Positions 18,905 through 32,213 of a DNA stretch of 64,000 nucleotides are shown piece by piece; the stretch's first letter is position 1; every line of letters starts with the position of its first letter. The DNA is taken from contig OY978530.1 in the NCBI GenBank assembly GCA_963854835.1, forward strand, positions 32,057,195-32,121,194. The letters run 5' to 3'. A model generated the notes under the pieces. That model did no database searches. It saw only the letters and a list, made by a program, of their open reading frames with translations, and was not told the DNA's origin. This stretch comes from Megamerina dolium. Taxonomy: Eukaryota; Arthropoda; Insecta; Diptera; Megamerinidae. Position numbers and translations under genes: made by a program.

Positions 18905-21900
18905 GGTCTGGTGGTGTTTTCGCAAGGTAACGTGTCTAACTGCCTCAACCGGGTGGGGCTAGCACAATCCTTGTTGAACTCATCGCAAGTCAACTCAATG
19001 GCTGTCATGTAGTTTGATCTGAGCGCTATGTGATGATACCTTTATTTGTTAATGAGGGGTAGTCATATAGCTTGCTCTGCTTACTATGTGACGGCGCTTT
19101 CATTATTATTAATGGAGGCCCTCCATGTGGCGACCACCGGGCAACGTCTTCCTGGCACCCGCTGGGAGGCGGCTGAAGTGAGTGGCGAAAATCTCCTCGG
19201 TTAGAGGTTGTGCGTTGGGTTTGGGACCCGCCACATAAAAAACCCCCCCAATGAAAAAAAGAAATATGCCTCGGATAAGGACTACCGCTTTTTTTGATGA
19301 CCCCCGCAAACGACAAAAGGACCACGATTTACGGATATGCACCTGGAATGTCCGGTACCTTTATAGGGAGGGTGCCTCTATCCAGCTGGTTGATGTCCTC
19401 GAAAAATACAGAGTTGACATCACCGCTCTCCAGGAAATGCGATGGACAGGACAGGGCTGCTCCAAAAGAGCGTCCTGTGACATCTACTACAGTTGCCATG
19501 CTGAAAGGCACGAATTAGGATGTGGATTTTTGGTCAGCAAGAGACTACGACATCTTGTCTCACAGTTCACGCCTGTGAACGAACGGCTGGCAACAATCCG
19601 CATCAAGGCAAAATTTTTCAACATCAGCCTTATATGTGTCCACGCTCCGACGGATGAGAAGGACAATGTGACCAAGGAGAGCTTCTTTCAGCGCCTCGAA
19701 GAAGCTTATGACCGCTGCCCTGCCACGATATCAAAATTATGCTTGGCGACTTTAATGCCAGGGTGGGCAAGGAAGGTACCTTTGGTCCAACTGTCGGAAA
19801 ATTCAGCCTCCACCAGAACACCTCCGATAACGGAATGAGGCTGATCGACTTCGACGCAGCACGAAACATGGTAATTGGTGGTACCAGATTCCAGCATCTC
19901 GACATCCACAAAGCGACATGGCTGTCTCCAGATCAAAGAACAAGAAACCAAATTGATCATGTGGTGATTAACGGAAGGCATGCTTCCAGTGTGATGGACG
20001 TGAAATCGATCCGTGGTGCCAACATCGACTCGGATCACTACCTTGTTGCAGCGCACACGCTTATGTGTCGCAAATAACAAGAGAAGTCCCACACAGAGAA
20101 AGCTCGACGTCAGTAAGCTGCGATCACCAGAGACAGCAGATGCATTTTCCACTCGACTATCGGATCTGCTTATGCAGAACACTCCCCCACTTGATGATAC
20201 ATGCGCACGGTGGACACATATATGGTATGATCAGGAGTGTCGCGACGCTACCGCAGAGAAAGACGCCGCCTACAGAAAAACCCTGCGTGCAGGCGTAACG
20301 CGAGCTGTTAAGGAGCGGTACAGAGATAAAAGGAGTGCAGAGAGACGTCTTTTCAGGCGCAAGAAGAGGGAGTTGGAAAGACGCGAGTGTGAGGAGATAG
20401 AGATGTGTACCGAAAAGAATGAGACTCGAAAATTCTTCGAAAATATCAAGCGCCTGAGTGGAGGTTTCAATCCCGGAGCCTCTTCTTGTCGTGATGGAAA
20501 TGGGAATCTGGTTACGGATGTCCAGAGTGTACTGAGCCTATGGAGGGAACACTTCTCCACGTTACTGAATGGCGATGCTACAACCAATTCCGCCAGTGGA
20601 GATATGTGCCCGATAACCCCAATTACAGATGATGGTGTTGATATTCCACCACCCGATTATGACGAGGTTGAAACGGCCATTTTAAGGCTGAAGAACAACA
20701 AAGCTGCTGGTGCTGATGGCCTGCCTGCCGAGTTGTTTAAGACCGGAGGCGATGAGCTGCTCACCCGCATGCACCAGCTCATAAGCAGAATATGGTCGGA
20801 TGAAAGCATGCCTGATGATTGGAGGCTCAGTGTTCTCTGTCCTGTACATAAAAAAGGAGACCCCACAATTTGCGCCAACTACCGTGGAATAAGTCTCCTG
20901 AGCATCGCATACAAGGTTCTATCGAGCGTACTGTGTGAAAGGTTGAAGCCTATGCTCAGCAACCTGATTGGACCTTATCAGTGTGGCTTCAGACCTGGTA
21001 AATCCACCATTGACCAAATTTTCACACTGCGCCAAATCCTGGAGAAGACCCAAGAAAAACAGATCGACACACACCACCTATTTGTTGATTATAAAGCCGC
21101 TTTCGACAGTACGGTAAGGGATTACCTCTACGCAACAATGTCTGAGTTCGGTATTCCTGCAAAGCTCATTCGACTTTGTAGAATGACACTGCATAACTCC
21201 CGTTGTGCAGTGAAAATTGGGAAGGACCTCTTCGCACCGTTTAATACCGAACGGCGTTTCAGACAAGGTGATTCGTTATCGTGCGACTTCTTCAATCTTA
21301 TTATGGAGAAAATAATACGAGCTGCTGATCTACGACATAATGGCACTATCTTCAACAAAAGTGTCATGCTGTTAGCATATGCCGACGATATTGACATAAT
21401 CGGCATGAACACGCGAGCAGTCAGTGCAGCATTCTCAGAGTTGGAAAGAGAGTCGCGTCGGATGGGTCTCACGGTGAACGAGGGCAAGACGAAGTATCTA
21501 GTGTCAACAAACAAAGAGTCCCGGCGTCTTGGACATCACGTCACTGTTGACAACTACGCTTTTGAAGTAGTAAGGGACTTTGTCTATCTTGGAACCAGCA
21601 TTAACAGCAGTAATAACGTCAGCTTGGAGATCATGCGTAGGATAACTCTTGCTAACAGGTGTTACTTTGGGCTAAGTAAGCAATTGAGAAGTCGAGCCCT
21701 CTCTCGAAGAACGAAAACTACACTCTACAAGTCTCTAATCATGCCTGTCCTAACATATGGCGCTGAATCCTGGACAATTTCCACCTCGGATGAGCGAATG
21801 CTTGGAGTTTTCGAGAAAAAAGTCCTACGCAAGATCTTTGGACCTATTTGCGTTGGTGGCGAGTACCGAATAAGGTACAACCATGAGCTGTACGAGCTGT

Positions 21901-22206
21901 ATGCCGATATTGACATAGTAAAGCGCATCAAAATCCAGCGGCTGCGCTGGCTAGGTCATGTCGAGCGAATGGAAGAACACGCTCCGGCTAAGAAGGTGTT
22001 ATATTCGGAACCCGCTGGAGGACGACGCAGAAGAGGAAGACCAAACCTCCGGTGGAAAGACCAAGTACTGGAGAACCTGACGGCGCTTGGAATTTCTAAC
22101 TGGCGCCAGCTAGCGAAGAACAGAGATGGCTGGCGAAGCATGTTATTTTCGGCCTAAATCGATATTCGGTTGTTATGGCCACATAAGTAAGTAAGTAAGT
22201 AAGTAA
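18905..22206 (+). mobile_element. RTE-clade non-LTR retrotransposon, copy A, near full length
   Basis: The element starts at about GGTCTGGTGG (the same start is seen in copy D at 54531), has a 5' region of about 340 bp, one long ORF, and a 3' tail GTGGCC(or TGGCC)ACATAA followed by (GTAA)n at 22185-22206. A short-repeat tail instead of poly-A is typical of the RTE clade. The other copies in the window are B (39617-42392, minus), C (24532-25700, minus) and D (54531-58240, plus). Confidence 0.85.
19251..22157 (+). pseudogene. RTE ORF2: endonuclease plus reverse transcriptase, with small deletions
   Basis: The ORF begins at about 19251 with an endonuclease domain: ICTWNVRYL, DITALQEMRWTG, ICVHAPTDEKDN, then, after a one-base shift near 19725, LGDFNARVGKEGTF and DSDHYLVAA. 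A 7-bp deletion near 20053 shifts the frame again. After that the frame is open from about 20080 to 22157. It carries a basic linker, NYRGISLLSIAYK, FVDYKAAFDS, a polymerase block FRQGDSLSCDFFN, LLAYADDIDIIG and the C-terminal WLGHVERMEEHAPAKK. Compared with copy B it also lacks an in-frame 21-codon piece before WYDQECRDA. EEP text of this family is often annotated in databases as 'craniofacial development protein 2-like'. Two frame lesions make this copy non-functional. Confidence 0.85.
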
Positions 22207-22688
22207 GGAAAGATGAAATTCGTTGAGGCAACCGCAGCTGCAGCAAATTTTATAAATAATATTTATTAAAAATTTTTTAATAATTATTATTAATTAAAAA
22301 TTTTTTAATAATTAATATTTGTAAATATATAACATTTTAAATATAAAATTGTAAATATATAACATTTTAACACTTTAACATTATTATAATCAAAAGGAAG
22401 GTAATTTCACTACTTTTCTTTTAATGTTAAAATCGAATTTTGTAACTTTTATCTAAAAGTAACATTGTATTAATATTGTAATTGATTCAAATTTCATATT
22501 GTAGCTATATGTAAATATTTTTTTTATTTTTTTATTATTTCAAAAATCGGACAAATTAATATAATTACTAATATTATTACTATATTTATTTTATTTAGTT
22601 TATTCTCTGTTACAGGTACAAATGACATATATTCTGGTGACCTTAGACTATTACAGAATAAATATGTATACTACTAAGTTAATTAATA
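22207..22688. other. Very AT-rich sequence, no gene
   Basis: It contains short near-repeats (AAAAATTTTTTAATAATTA twice; GTAAATATATAACATTTTAA twice). The right part, with TTACTAATATTATTACTAT at about 22563-22581, may be the 3' flank of the Dong-like element's TTA/TAA-type target. Confidence 0.5.
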
Positions 22689-25600
22689 TTAAAAATTTTT
22701 CTTACAATATGACAGGTATCGGTAATTATTGATTTTTTGCATTTTATCAATTATGTTTTCTCTTAAACCAAGCTTGCTAATGTCTGACTTTAATTCTTTA
22801 AATGCTGATCCTTCTGCACTCATTACTACTGGCATTATTTGTACTCGCGATAAGTTCAAATTTCTTCTAATTTCCACGGCAAGTTCTGTATACTTTCGTT
22901 TTTTCTCCAGATACGACTTCTTAAAATTACTTGTATTTGGAACAGCAACACCAATCATAATGCTAATCCTTCTACTTTTGTCTATGACTGTAATGTCGGT
23001 GCGGTTATGCTGATTTGTGTGTTCTGTGTAAATAGTGCGGTCGAAGTATACACAAGCGTTCGCTTTTTCTGCTACTGCTGTTGGATTGTATTGAAAATAC
23101 GGTGTGTATGGTGTTTCAAACTTGTACTTGCCTAGCAGGGCCTAGTTGAGAATCTTCACCACATTATTATGCCTTCGGGTGTATTCGGTTTGAGCTAGTG
23201 GCGTGCAATCCGATATTTTATGCTCTATTGTTTCTCCATGTTTCCTGCACACTCTACATAAATCGTCCACTACATATCTATTTTTTATATATGTTTTTTA
23301 TAGTATTTAGTTGGTATTACCCGATCTTAAATGGCGATGATGAAACTTTCGGTCTCAGCAAACAGATCTCTATTGAAAAGCCATTTGTTTGACTATACTT
23401 GTAGTTATTAAATCGGCTCTACTTGCCAGCCTAATTAAGGTTGAGTTACCTGCGTTTTCCAAAAAATGCTTTGTAAGGTTAGCTATCTGGTGGTCATGCA
23501 GTGTTAATATGTCGATAAGCCCACGTCCTCCCACTTTCCGTGACATAACCATTCTCTCTATGCACTATTTTGGATATGCTGTGTATTTTAAATAATTCAA
23601 GGGTCTTCACTATCCAGATATGTGGAACACTATCAAATCCTTTTTGGTAGTCAATGTAAGTAACGTAGAGGTTTCTTTTCTTTTTGCTGGCTTGTTCTAA
23701 TATTATTTGATCTACCGTTAATTGCTCCTTACATCCTGTTGATCCTTTCGCGCAGCATTCTTGTTCCTCACACAGAATGTTGTTTTGCTGTAGGTGATCG
23801 TAAATCAATACATTTATACATGCAGTGACAATTTTATATATAGTGGTGAGACATGTTATTGGTTGAGCGTTGGCTCAACCAATAGTACATAAGTATGTAG
23901 TGCCCACTATCAATTTCAATGGAAACTTTTCTGGTTCGCTTATGGCTTCATTTATTAAACCAGTGAGTTTCTGATACATAGCAGCGAAGCGTTTCTACCA
24001 GTAGTTTTGAATTTGATCTGGTCCAGATGCCTCCCAGGTCTGCATTTTATTTAAAATAGCTTTAAGTAGTTCAGGTTTTCTTCACTCATCACTGGTATCC
24101 CTATGCAGTGCCTTTCTTCATGCTCTATCTATCTAGCACTGCCATTATGAGTCTTCGGTTGTTCCCATAGCTCTGCCCAATACTGCGTGACAATTTCCAT
24201 ATTAGGTACTATATCTGTCTCTTCATTTTCACCATTACTGATACTTCTGTAAAATGCTTTTTCATTTGTGCAGAAGATTTTATTATTTTGTTTTCTTGTA
24301 TTAGAAAGCTTATACTTGCGCTGTTTCGTTATTTGTACACAGAGCTTTTGTCTTACTGTGTCTCTGGTAAGGAGGATATCGTTATTGTTAATTTCGTACC
24401 TTGAATGCCTATTATACATTTACAGAATTCTTCTGGATTTATTTTTAAGCCATCTGCCACACCCTCTGCTAATGTATATATTTAGCCGTTCCACGTCAGC
24501 TCTCAGCAGTTTTATCTTTTTATCAATTCTCTACTTACTTAATTATGTGGCCATAACAACCTAATATCGATTTAGGCCGAATATAACATGCTTCGCCAGC
24601 CATCTCTGTTCTTCGCTAGCTAGCGCCAGTTAGAAATTCCAAGCGCCGTTAGGTTCTTCAGTACTTGGTCTTTCCACCGAAGGTTAGGTTTCCCTCTTCT
24701 GCGTCGTCCTCCATCGGATTCCGAATATAACACCTTCTTAGCTGGAGCGTGTTCTTCCATTCGCTCAACATGACCTAGCCAGCGCAGCCGCTGGATTTTG
24801 ATGCGTTTTACTATGTCAATATTGGCATACAGCTCGTACAGCTCATGGTTGTACCTTATTCGGCAGTCGCCACCAACGCAAATAGGTCCAAAGATCTTGC
24901 GTAGGACTTTTCTCTCGAAAACTCCAAGCATTCGCTCATCCGAGGTGGAAATTGTCCACGCTTCAGCGCCATATGTTAGGACAGGCATGATGAGAGACTT
25001 GTAGAGTGTAGTTTTCGTTCTTCGAGAGAGGGCTCGACTTCTCAATTGCTTACTCAGCCCAAAGTAACCCAAAGTCTCCAGGCTGACGTCATTACTGCTG
25101 TTAATGCTGGTTCCAAGATAGGCAAAGTCCCTTACTACTTCAAAAGCGTAGTTATCAACAGTGACACGCTGTCCAAGACGCCGGGACACTTTGTTTGTGT
25201 ACACCAGATACTTCATCTTACCCTCGTTCACCGTAAGACCCATCCGACGCGATGCCCTTTCCAACTCTGAGAATGCTGGCTGCTCGCGTATTCATGCCGA
25301 TTATGTGAAAATCGTCGACAAAATCGCTGGTATTATTTTCTCCATAATAAGATTGAAGAAGTCGCACGATAACGAATCACCTTGTCTGAAACCCCGTTCG
25401 GTATTAAACGGTACGGAGAGGCCCTTCCCAATTTTCACTGCACAACGGGAGTTATGCAGTGTCATTCTACAAAGTCGAACGAGCTTTGCAGGAATACCGA
25501 ACTCAGACATTGTTGCGTAGAGGTAATCCTTTACCGGACTGTCGAAAGCGGCTTTATAATCAACAAATAGATGGTTTGTGTCGATCTGTTTTTCTAGAGT

Positions 25601-26950
25601 CTTCTCCAAAATTTGGGGCAGTATGAAAATCTGGTCGATGGAAGATTTACCAGGTCTGAAGCCACACTGATAAGTACCAATCAGGTTGTTGAACATGGGC
25701 TCAATTCTCATGAGAACCATATTGACTCTCTTTCTTCGCGCTCTATTCTGTTGATACCTTAACCGGAAACCACATTTGATTTCAACTGTGGTCGCTGCAG
25801 CATAAACCAGATTATGTAGATCAGTGAAGTTTGTTACGCTATTCACTTCAATTGCCAGTATATCTCTATTTACAGAGTCTATTATTTCACTTAGCTCCTT
25901 GCTGTGGTTAATTTTAGGAAATGCTGGCCTACTTAAACTATCCGTCTTGCTAAATATTTCTATTTGTGTTTGGAAGACACTATAAATATCACTAATGCCT
26001 GTGTTATGCCTAGAATTTTCAGGTACATTGTTAATTTGCCTAGCCGAACTGTTTTGGTCTATTAATGTCGTTTCGCAATATGTATACACAACATTAGCAG
26101 TGGCTCCTGCATTTTCCTGCTCTTCATTTATTATGTGTCCAATATGGAGTATTTCCTCTTCGTGGACATCATTTCTAGCTTCGTCTTCGCAGTTTAGTCT
26201 TTCATCTACTGGGCTCTGATTTAAATCATTTTCATAAAGTACATTTCGACTTCTTGGTTCTTCCATAATTTCATTTAATCTCCTGATTGAAACGACGTTC
26301 CTCTTTTTAATTGCTCGGACTTGTTCAGATAGTCGCTGAGTACTGACATTATAGCCAGGGAATTGTCGTATAAATATTTTGCGCACAGCTCCACAATACG
26401 CTGTCATATTACTCTCTTGTTGTGTTACCACATAATAGGCATGCATTAATCCTTCGTTTACTGTATTTGTCCATTCGCGCCTCTGTCTTACTTTGCCAGC
26501 CTTTGTGAGAGCCACAACAGGGGGTACATGCTGTTCACGTATTGGCTGTCTGTTGTTGTTGTTATTGTTGTTGTTCTGTTGCATAGTTGTCGCACTAGGC
26601 CCGGTTACCAAACCTGATATGCGGGAGTTTTGTTGCGATCCCGACGCCATGGGGTTATCCGAGTTCCCGTATTTACTCTGCTCCTTGTACTCATCATAAG
26701 GCTTTGTCCCATTTTACCTCCTGGCAGGCCGACGATTCCGCAGGGTACTTTGGATAGGTAACAGCGCTCAATATGCGCAGACGCTGACAAGCGAGCCTAC
26801 TACTATAGTGCAAACGCTTCTGGATTTGGTTTTCGTGGTTTTGGTCCGCGGGTGGTATTTGATTTCCTACCTACCTGGCATCTCTGCCGGGCGTTCCCCT
26901 TTCCGCCACTAGTGAACGCGGCCGATGGGAGACCCGAAACTCCACACGGA
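22689..26950 (-). mobile_element. Dong/R4-like non-LTR retrotransposon with a restriction-like endonuclease, decayed, carrying RTE copy C
   Basis: Read leftwards, the N-terminal domain starts at ATG 26650 (RRQREW-type segment QRREWTNTVNEGLMHAYYVV, then PGYNVSTQRLSEQVRAIKK). A spacer follows, then RTE copy C as an insertion. Text resumes at 24419 (KAFYRSISNG, AELWEQPKTHN). The reverse transcriptase fragment at 23808-23494 has QGFDSVPHIWIVKTL-like text (KGFDSVPHIWIVKTL), then a jump to VGGRGLIDI. The C-terminal PD-(D/E)XK-like endonuclease is at 22958-22689 (VAVPNTSNFKKSY, RKYTELAVEIRR, MPVVMSAEG). The 5' region extends to about 26950, where an ATT microsatellite begins. Part of the RT, including the YxDD region, is deleted. 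Clade naming is from memory of Dong/R4-type proteins. Confidence 0.7.
24532..25700 (-). mobile_element. RTE copy C, 5'-truncated, inserted in the Dong-like element
   Basis: The (CTTA)n tail is at the left end. The RT half is present but frameshifted, with an internal deletion near 25270-25310 where the YADD block should be. The element is flanked by a 9-bp target-site duplication TCAATTCTC at 24523-24531 and 25701-25709. The reading text of the host element continues across it. The C-terminal half (25264-24620) is still open. Confidence 0.85.
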
Positions 26951-27060
26951 ATATTATTACTATTGTTATTATTATTAGTATATTATTATTAGTATTATTA
27001 TTATTAATATTATTATTATTACTGTCACCATCGTTATTACTATTATTGTTGATATTAATA
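26946..27060. repeat. Interrupted (ATT)n microsatellite
   Basis: TTA/ATT trinucleotide repeats with scattered G and C abut the 5' end of the Dong-like element. Dong elements are known to insert in TAA-type repeats. Confidence 0.85.
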
Positions 27061-27908
27061 ATATTAATATTTTTAAATAAAATAAAGAATTTGACATTTT
27101 AAACTGTGTTTGAAAATGTTAAGAATAAATTAAAATGTTTATTAAAAATGCAAACCTGCACCGGCTGACCAGGGAAATTAGAGGAGTATAGCTATATGTT
27201 TTCTTTATGACGAACCTGAATGAGAGGCACAGGGATACGTGATCACACGTACAAGGGGAAAGTGGTAGGTTTTTCCCAGTGTCTATACAATGTTACCCAA
27301 TTTTTAACCATTTTAGAAGGTAATGCTACCCACATATTAACCAGATAATTACCCAGTTCTGGATAGCAGGGAAGATACTGTTATACATCGATTTACAGTT
27401 ATAAAGATAACATACCGAACACAGCAAATATACACACCAAAAATTTTGAAATGCTTTTCACATCAAACAACTATTATACAACACACACTATGGTACGGTG
27501 AGAACGTCTGTAAAAAAAGTATGAGAACGCCACACATAAAAAGCCATACAAAAATAAAAAATAAAAGTTACAGACAAAATACATACGACACCAGTAAATA
27601 CTTTCGTTTGAGACGTTTCGTTTTATAAGTATATATAACTACTAAAATAATAAATATATTCCAGACGAACAGATAAGAACTAAAATATTTTCAACAAAAA
27701 ATAATACCAAAATTTCTCAAATATACAATTTCAGCCACAAGATCAAAAATATGAATGGAACACCTTTCGGCTCACAAGTGAACAATGGGAATGAAAATAA
27801 AAAAAATTTTTGTTTATACAATCAAAAATAGACAGACAAAAAAAATTTATTATAGCATAATTCTCATGGGAGAATAAATTGTAACAGAAAAACGCAAGAG
27901 AGCAGCAG
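27061..27908. other. AT-rich sequence, no gene recognised
   Basis: No ORF with recognisable protein text and no terminal repeats. The left boundary of the errantivirus-like LTR follows at 27909. Confidence 0.4.
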
Positions 27909-28333
27909 TGTTATAGTGTCTCCCACTATTCCCTTAACATTATTTGGTCATACACATATACATATGTATATTGTTTTACTTCTTAAGAATGTTAATAATT
28001 ATTTTCAATACTTTATCCGCTGCAAAGAAGTTTAATTCCAAAGAATTTTAATATATATATTTATAACTTTATTAATTGTATTTTTTCCAAAGAATTGTTA
28101 CACTTTGTTCAGGTGCATTTCAAAAAAATTTCTTAAGAATTATTGGGTTTATTTTAATCAATCAATTTGTATCAATTTGTATTTTTATAGCTGCATTTCC
28201 GCTAACAAAAATGCAGCAATAAACAAAATGATAGTACTTAAGAAAGTAGTAAATAAAGAAAGACCGCTTTTTGTTGACTGAACTTCAAACCAGTTGTTTT
28301 ATTTTTCGTTGCTCCTCGTATCGGACAAATAAG
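27909..28333 (+). repeat. 5' LTR of the errantivirus-like element
   Basis: It begins TGTTATAGTGTCTC, as does the 3' copy at 32081. The first 230 bp match the 3' copy closely (CATTATTTGGTCATACACAT, CTTTATCCGCTGCAAAGAAG). The right end is set by the primer-binding site at 28334, so it is accurate to a few bases. Confidence 0.8.
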
Positions 28334-28351
28334 TGGCACAGTCGGTAGGAT
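28334..28351 (+). promoter_or_regulatory. Primer-binding site, tRNA-Ser type
   Basis: TGGCACAGTCGGTAGGAT follows the LTR. It resembles the TGGCGCAGTCGGTAGGAT-type site I recall for the 17.6/297 group, primed by tRNA-Ser, with one mismatch. Confidence 0.65.
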
Positions 28352-29188
28352 TCCCGGGTATCCTCGCGAAATTTCTATTACAAAATAAAAAAAGGATACT
28401 TGATATCTCAATATCAGTGACGGGAAAAAAGGATATAAAAATATATCCTTGAAAAAAAAAAACAAACACAACGAAGAAAAAAGTGCAGAAAAGGATAAAA
28501 TGATTTATCCTTATCAATACTAAAAACACAGAAGTGAATACAAAGATATATACATACAAAAGCCAGGATATAAAGATATATCCTTATCAACTCAATCAAA
28601 CTTTAACTCAATAGTGAAGAAATTTTAAACTACAAATATACATCCTTGGAAATACGTCCTAATCAACTCTAAACCCAACGGTGGAAACGCATAGCCAAGC
28701 AGACAACAATACAATTTTTAACACCAGCAAACAACGGTATCAGAGAACTATTTATCAGTTAATTTGAGAAAACCAGCAGACTTCAATTCAATAATGAAGA
28801 AATTTTAAAGTACAAAAACAAATATACATCCTTGGAAATACGTTCTAATCAACTCTAAACCCAACGGTGGAAACGCAGAGCCAAGCAGACAACAATATAA
28901 TTTTCAACACCAGCACAAAACAGTATCAGAAAGTAAGAATTTGATTTAATTAACTATATTTTATCATTATTAATAGTATTAAATGTATGTAAATGAGAAT
29001 ATAAGCATATAGACAGAAATTGAAAGAAAATTACTGTATACGTCCAGAGAACAAGAAATCAAAAAGTTGCAAGAATTTCTACGTAAAATAACCTTGATAA
29101 AAATTAAAGCAAGAAAAAATTATTTAAAATATAAAACTAAAAGAGAAGAAAAAAACGGAGAATATTTTTTTTTTAACAAAAACTAAAA

Positions 29189-30155
29189 ATGGCAGAACAA
29201 CAACAGGCTGAAGGCCCAATGAACAGATTAACTATAAATCCTTTAAAATACCTAAACACCTTACCTGAGTTCTCTGGTGACTCAAAAGATTTACAGACAT
29301 TCACTACACTTATTGACAGAATATACCCACACTTACGAACATATGACGAACTATCTCAATTACTTTTTTCCGACGTAATAAAATCGAAACTTAAAGGAAA
29401 GGCAAGGCAGGCAATCGAAATAACTGCCACACGATTTCTTGGACAGATATTAAAAATACATTACAGAATAATTTTGGGGGCAGACGTTCCTGCGAAGAAC
29501 TTTTTGACGAACTACGAAGCGTGACTTTTAGAACAAACACCTTAGATTTTTATAACGACGTGAAAAACAAGTTGCACAGCTTGAATAACAAATTAGTAGT
29601 TATTCTGGGGGAAACCGAAGCAACTAGACAGAGTGCGATAAATAACAAACACACCGCCTTCAACATCTTCAAAAGTAAAATCCCTGAGCCAATGAAATCC
29701 ATCTTATTCTGTAGGAACCCAGAAAATTTAGAACAAGCTATGGATATACTATTTCAAGCCGGGTACGCATATACTGGGAACAATAATGGGAACGGGCCAG
29801 AATTTAAAACTCATTCAAATAATAGGAATAGCAATCAATATGGAAATAGCACACAATACAATAAAAATGATAGTAGTCGAAATAGGAATAGTGCACAATA
29901 CAGGAACCCCCCCAACCATTCCAAAACCACAGAAGGAATTTCCCACCAATGTTCCAAAATAGCGGAAGAAACTACCAACAACCATTCCAACAACCCCGCC
30001 TATATCAGCAAGCAGACCCACAAAACTCCAATCCTCAAATTTCTCCATTCCACAGATCAAATTTTAGAAACCAACCTGAACCAATGGACATAGGAAAAGT
30101 GGAAGTAGCTGAAAATTTTCAGGAATCAGCCTCAAGAATAAATTACCATTTATAA
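29189..30155 (+). pseudogene. Errantivirus-like Gag, frameshifted
   Basis: The ATG at 29189 opens a Gag with LKYLNTLPEFSGDSKDLQTF and FSDVIKSKLKGKARQAI, typical of the capsid region of gypsy-group elements. A one-base shift near 29440 moves the frame, and the text continues (GRRSCEELFDELRSV, FKSKIPEPMKSILFCRNP) into an Asn/Ser-rich tail. A further shift leads to a segment holding EPMDIG, a short motif common near the end of gypsy Gags. No CCHC knuckle is seen, as usual for this group. Several frame lesions make it dead. Confidence 0.75.
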
Positions 30156-30526
30156 TAAAAACAAAGATAGGTTTTATAAAACTTATAATAGACACAGGCG
30201 CAACAAACTCAATTTTAAATCCGGGGATATGTGACCCAAAAAGAATTCATTCAACAAACCCACTTTTAATTAAAACCCTTCAACATCAAATTCACTTTAA
30301 TGAAAAAGCCATAGTACCTATTTTTGAAGAATTTAGCGACATTAGAACAAATAAAACAGTAGAATTTTACATGATAAAATTTCATAATTTTTACGATGGT
30401 CTAATAGGTAACGACATATTGAGACCACTAAATGCTTGTATCGATTATAGGAAAAAGGAAATAACCATCGGTAGCAGGAAACTCCCAATGCACTTCGAAA
30501 GTGAAAACTTAAATAAAAAAGGATAA
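30140..30526 (+). pseudogene. Errantivirus-like protease fragment
   Basis: One open frame contains the aspartic protease motif LIIDTGATNSIL (Asp at 30191-30193) and the second conserved block YDGLIGNDILRPL, ending at TAA 30524-30526. It is the only part of Pol left. The sequence after it does not contain the expected RT start but runs straight into env. Confidence 0.75.
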
Positions 30527-30572
30527 TAGCACCAGTCAACTCCGATCTAATATATTATAAGGAAGAAAACGG

Positions 30573-32213
30573 ATGAAATGGATCATGATAATGGTAACAA
30601 TTGTTCCAACATTTAAGGCTCAAACTATCGACTTACAAGACCTATCGAACAATAACGGATACATACCAATAAAAACAGGGGAAACCAAAATTGTAGAACA
30701 CTACATAAAGGTACTGCACATAATAAACACCACAGAATATGAGCGAACTATGGAAATAGTCAAAACCAATATTGACATCCTAAAGACATCCAGTAGCGAA
30801 TCAAAAAAATTAATAAATACAGTAAACAAGAACTTTATGCTATTAAAAGCAAAAATTTAAAATCTTAACCTACATTTCCGTAAGAAACGGGCTCTCTTAA
30901 ACATTGTAGGTAAAGGCCTTAAAATGATTGCAGGTACAATGGGCAGCGACGATGAAGAACAAATAAGTAAAGCTATTAAATTGCTACATGCAAGCGATGA
31001 AAACTTAACAAACAAGATGAACAAACTAACTTATATAAACAATGTCATGAACACCCAAATCCAGAACATAACTAATCACATAAACTATCAGCAAAACACT
31101 ATCGGGGATTACATATCTAAATTCAAGAATATTATAGGAAATAAAATTTCAACCATAGAGGACGAGATAACATTTATAGAACACTTATACCAGATTAACA
31201 ATGACATCTCACTCTTACGGTATCATGTAGACGACATCGGACAGATTATTTTCTCCGGGAAACTGGGAATCATCCCCACAGATATTCTAACCCAAACCGA
31301 ACTTGAACTAATCACAGACTTCGACAGTTATACCAACATTAAAGTAGCCATAGAAATTCACGGAGGTAACATTATAATAGTTCTTTCTATACCACAATAT
31401 TCGCAAGATTCACTATCCATGGTGACATTCGTACCCATTCCTGACAAAAATAATAAATCCATAAAGCTTAACCATTCTGATGTTCTCATAGATTTAGAAA
31501 ACAATATTTGTAGTACGTATATTAAGGATAATCTAAAAAGAAATCTTGTAAAAATTAATGATAATTGTTTGAATAATATATTAAACTTTGAATAAGCTAA
31601 TTGCAAAATGCAAACATCAAATATACAAGAAATAATCGAAATAATTCCTGGAATATTAGTTCTTAAGTACTTTAACAATACAATATCCCATAATTGCAAC
31701 AAAGCTATATTGAGAATTACAGGAAATTGTTTAGACAAATTTTAAAATTGTGAAATAAACATGTTGAATAAAACTTTTACCAATGTTAAAATAAAGGTGT
31801 ACGATAAAATTATCTTACCTAATCTTATAACAAAAATTAAAGACACTAGTAATACAACACTAGCAAACATAAAAATTGAATCTTTATATCTAAAACAAAT
31901 CGAGTTCGAAAAAACACTGCAACAAGTACTGCATACAGATAAAAACTCAAAAATAATTAGTTATAGCATAGATATCTCAATTATCATATCAATATGTATC
32001 TTAGTTATTTTTATATCTCTCTTAAAATACCCCAATAAAAATAATGTAATTTCGTCGGAGCCTCAAACAAACGGTGGCGGTGTTATAGTGTCTCTCACTA
32101 TACCCTTAACATTATTTGGTCATACACATATTTGGTCATATACATATGTTGTTTTACTTCTTAAGAATGTTAATAATTATTTTCAATACTTTATCCGCTG
32201 CAAAGAAGTTTAA
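30573..32213 (+). pseudogene. Errantivirus-like envelope (F-type) gene with three in-frame stops
   Basis: A single reading frame spans the gene and is interrupted by TAA at 30858, 31593 and 31743. The N-terminus has a signal-peptide-like hydrophobic start. A furin-type site RKKR (30879-30890) is followed by a hydrophobic and then acidic stretch, as in F-like Env proteins of insect errantiviruses and their baculovirus relatives. Next come heptad-like helices, and near the C-terminus a transmembrane segment (about 31965-32028) with a short tail that runs into the 3' LTR. The family mediates membrane fusion in infectious relatives; this copy is broken by the stops. The frame is otherwise intact, so decay is by point mutation only. 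Confidence 0.8.
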
